Below are positions 7,572 through 8,937 of a DNA stretch of 8,937 bases, piece after piece. The translations under genes and the position numbers were made by a program. Origin of the DNA: an uncultured Chloroflexota bacterium (GTDB taxonomy: Bacteria > Chloroflexota > Dehalococcoidia > Lucifugimonadales > CAJWER01). The stretch lies in contig CAJWER010000114.1 of the NCBI GenBank assembly GCA_913030785.1, positions 1-8,937 on the forward strand, read 5' to 3'. The notes under the pieces are model-generated. The model was given only the letters and a program-made list of their open reading frames with translations, searched no databases and had not been told where the DNA came from. Numbering within the stretch: position 1 is the stretch's first letter; each line of letters starts with the position of its first letter.

Positions 7572-7595
7572 CCTGCGCCCGCTGAGTGGGGCAGG
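7572..7595 (+). terminator. Hairpin just after hemW
   Basis: CCTGC-G-CCC pairs with GGG-GCAGG (8 pairs, one bulged G, 7-base loop), starting 6 bases after the hemW stop. No run of T follows, so it is not a classical intrinsic terminator. It could stabilise the 3' end of the message or act with Rho. The assignment is weak. Confidence 0.25.
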
Positions 7596-7620
7596 GCTAG
7601 GTTGCGCCCTTCCGGAGTTG

Positions 7621-7641
7621 GTGGTCCGACAGGCTCACCAC
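7621..7641 (-). repeat. Palindromic dispersed repeat copy
   Basis: GTGGT at 7621-7625 is mirrored by ACCAC at 7637-7641 around CCGACAGGCTC. On the minus strand the core reads GTGGTGAGCCTGTCGGACC. Nineteen bases (7623-7641) match 6285-6303 with two differences. With the half element at 1521-1550 it forms a small repeat family in this window. Confidence 0.5.
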
Positions 7642-7657
7642 GTCATGTCGCGGTAGC

Positions 7658-7702
7658 GCCCCTCAAACAAGGAGACTGGGTGTGCAGAGGGGCTTGGCCC
7701 CT
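7658..7702 (+). promoter_or_regulatory. Two mutually exclusive hairpins (possible attenuator-like structure)
   Basis: GCCCCTC at 7658-7664 can pair with GAGGGGC at 7687-7693. The same GGGGC strand can instead pair with GCCCCT at 7697-7702 around a TTG loop. Only one stem can form at a time. A third hairpin with a T-rich tail follows at 7711-7750. The pairing is seen directly; a switching role upstream of selB is inference. A dispersed repeat unit is an alternative explanation. Confidence 0.35.
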
Positions 7703-7710
7703 ATGCCGGG

Positions 7711-7750
7711 TGTGTGAAGGTGTGCCTCACATACATATTCTTTCTTTTTT
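7711..7750 (+). terminator. Candidate intrinsic terminator
   Basis: A stem formed by TGTGTGAAGG (7711-7720, one bulged A) and CCTCACATA (7725-7733) has a 4-base TGTG loop. It is followed by TTCTTTCTTTTTT ending at 7750. The T-rich tract begins several bases after the stem, which is looser than ideal. It would end the ychF-GNAT-hemW transcript before selB. Confidence 0.4.
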
Positions 7751-7767
7751 CCTCGAATTTCCTCGAA
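7748..7767. repeat. 10-bp perfect tandem duplication
   Basis: TTTCCTCGAA occurs twice in direct tandem with no mismatch (7748-7757 and 7758-7767), and each unit contains TTC...GAA half sites. It overlaps the end of the T-rich tract of the preceding hairpin. It could be simple slippage or a paired protein-binding site. Confidence 0.6.
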
Positions 7768-7875
7768 AAATGGGTCGGCAAAGCATGTCCTCAAAGTCTC
7801 CTCACGGCACGGTGGCGGATGCGAGCGCCGGCGTCCGTGTGTTACTGTAAGCTCCACCCCGAACCAAGGTCCGCC

Positions 7876-8532
<657 letters not shown>

Positions 8533-8769
8533 ATCTTTCGCGCCAGATATTGGGCAAGGCGGCCCCGCGTGGTTGCGAAGCGTTCGACATATCGCAACGC
8601 CAATCGATCGATTCCAGCGGCGTCGAGTGGGGGTGGTTTGCGCTTGCCGTGTGTCATTTCGCCATCATTGTGCCACAGTCAGACCGGATTTTGAACGTCA
8701 GCGCGGGGCAAGGCGCAGGCACTCAAACAGCATGCGACGGTTAATAAGTCGCAATCAAGGGCGCAAAAC

Positions 8770-8937
8770 ATGGGAATCGAGCTTCAACAGTCGGTTGAGA
8801 AGGTGGTTGAAACAATGCTTCAGCCCACCGCGACCAGTGATGATCTTCCTCGCCGTTTAGCCGATTTTGATACGCTGACCGAAGCGCTTGACTATGCCGC
8901 AGCGGGAAAGCGCGGTCTGAACTTCCATGATGCTCGC
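8770..8937 (+). CDS. Probable fatty-acyl-AMP ligase (acyl-CoA synthetase-like), N-terminus only
   Basis: Fifty-six residues are visible before the window ends. After a short leader (MGIELQQSVEKVVETM) the sequence LPRRLADFDTLTEALDYAAAGKRGLNFHDAR resembles the start of FadD32/FAAL-type adenylate-forming enzymes, where a 'TL-x-EALDYAA-x-G-x-RG-x-NF' segment precedes the AMP-binding domain. These enzymes activate fatty acids as acyl-adenylates for polyketide or sphingolipid-type lipid synthesis. None of the catalytic motifs is in view, so the call rests on N-terminal pattern alone. AAGGG at 8757-8761, 8 bases upstream, supports the ATG at 8770; ATG at 8815 is an alternative. It belongs to the same foreign segment as recX. 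Confidence 0.55.
   Translation, partial: MGIELQQSVEKVVETMLQPTATSDDLPRRLADFDTLTEALDYAAAGKRGLNFHDAR

Larger units (their letters stand above)
7566..7875. other. 310-base intergenic region between hemW and selB
   Basis: No convincing gene is present. Short open frames here start or end without family resemblance. No tRNA (including tRNA-Sec) was recognised. In order it holds a hairpin at 7572-7595, a palindromic repeat copy at 7621-7641, two competing stems at 7658-7702, a hairpin with a T-rich tail at 7711-7750, and a 10-bp tandem duplication at 7748-7767. About 108 unremarkable bases follow, up to the selB start. Confidence 0.6.

Noticed and set aside
7600..7710. Possible tRNA-Sec or other tRNA before selB
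   Set aside because: The stems found do not form a cloverleaf, and there is no T-loop consensus (GGTTCAAATCC-like) or long acceptor/variable arm.
7714..7875. selB start further upstream in the open frame from 7714
   Set aside because: The upstream residues come from the hairpin and T-rich region and match nothing; SelB proteins begin at the MYVIGTAGHVDHG-type segment.

Overview
The window reads as a bacterial chromosome fragment that is high in GC, densely coded and rich in GTG/TTG starts. It looks like an uncultured Chloroflexota member (Dehalococcoidia/SAR202-like) from a metagenome. That placement is inferred from the gene mix and from the style of the dispersed palindromic repeats; no marker gene settles it. 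The exception is the last ~500 bases, which look alphaproteobacterial (Sphingomonadales-like) and appear to be joined artificially to the rest.

Layout. 2-412 (+) is the 3' end of a P-loop kinase-like gene. 500-1426 (+) is a homocysteine S-methyltransferase. It converges on a minus-strand pair: holA (DNA polymerase III delta, 3075-4082) followed by a fumarate-reductase-type FAD oxidoreductase (1589-3055). Most of the 162-base convergent gap is unexplained apart from half of a palindromic repeat. A 66-base divergent promoter region with a perfect TATAAT separates holA from a plus-strand run: a small DUF1232 membrane protein (4149-4523), a YchF/OLA1-type P-loop NTPase (4604-5701), a RimJ/RimL-type GNAT acetyltransferase (5704-6324) and the heme chaperone/radical SAM protein hemW (6321-7565). 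The GNAT starts 2 bases after ychF, and hemW overlaps the GNAT stop by ATGA, so these three are probably co-transcribed. The genes serve replication, ribosome/translation-linked functions, protein acetylation and heme handling. They are housekeeping functions rather than one pathway.

After hemW comes a 310-base gap containing hairpins, a palindromic repeat copy, two mutually exclusive stems, a terminator-like structure and a 10-bp tandem repeat. Then selB (selenocysteine-specific elongation factor) begins at 7876. SelB is normal for ~185 residues and then stops matching its family at about 8429. From there the minus strand encodes the N-terminal ~84 residues of a RecX protein, and from 8770 the plus strand encodes the N-terminus of a probable fatty-acyl-AMP ligase. 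The changeover falls in a 21-27-base stretch that encodes conserved SelB sequence on one strand and conserved RecX sequence on the other. This is the signature of a chimera formed at a short shared word.

I do not see a new multi-gene biological system here. The strongest observations are the selB/recX junction, the YchF homologue lacking the usual G3 glycine and the catalytic-loop histidine, a small dispersed repeat family with three members, and the structured region upstream of selB.
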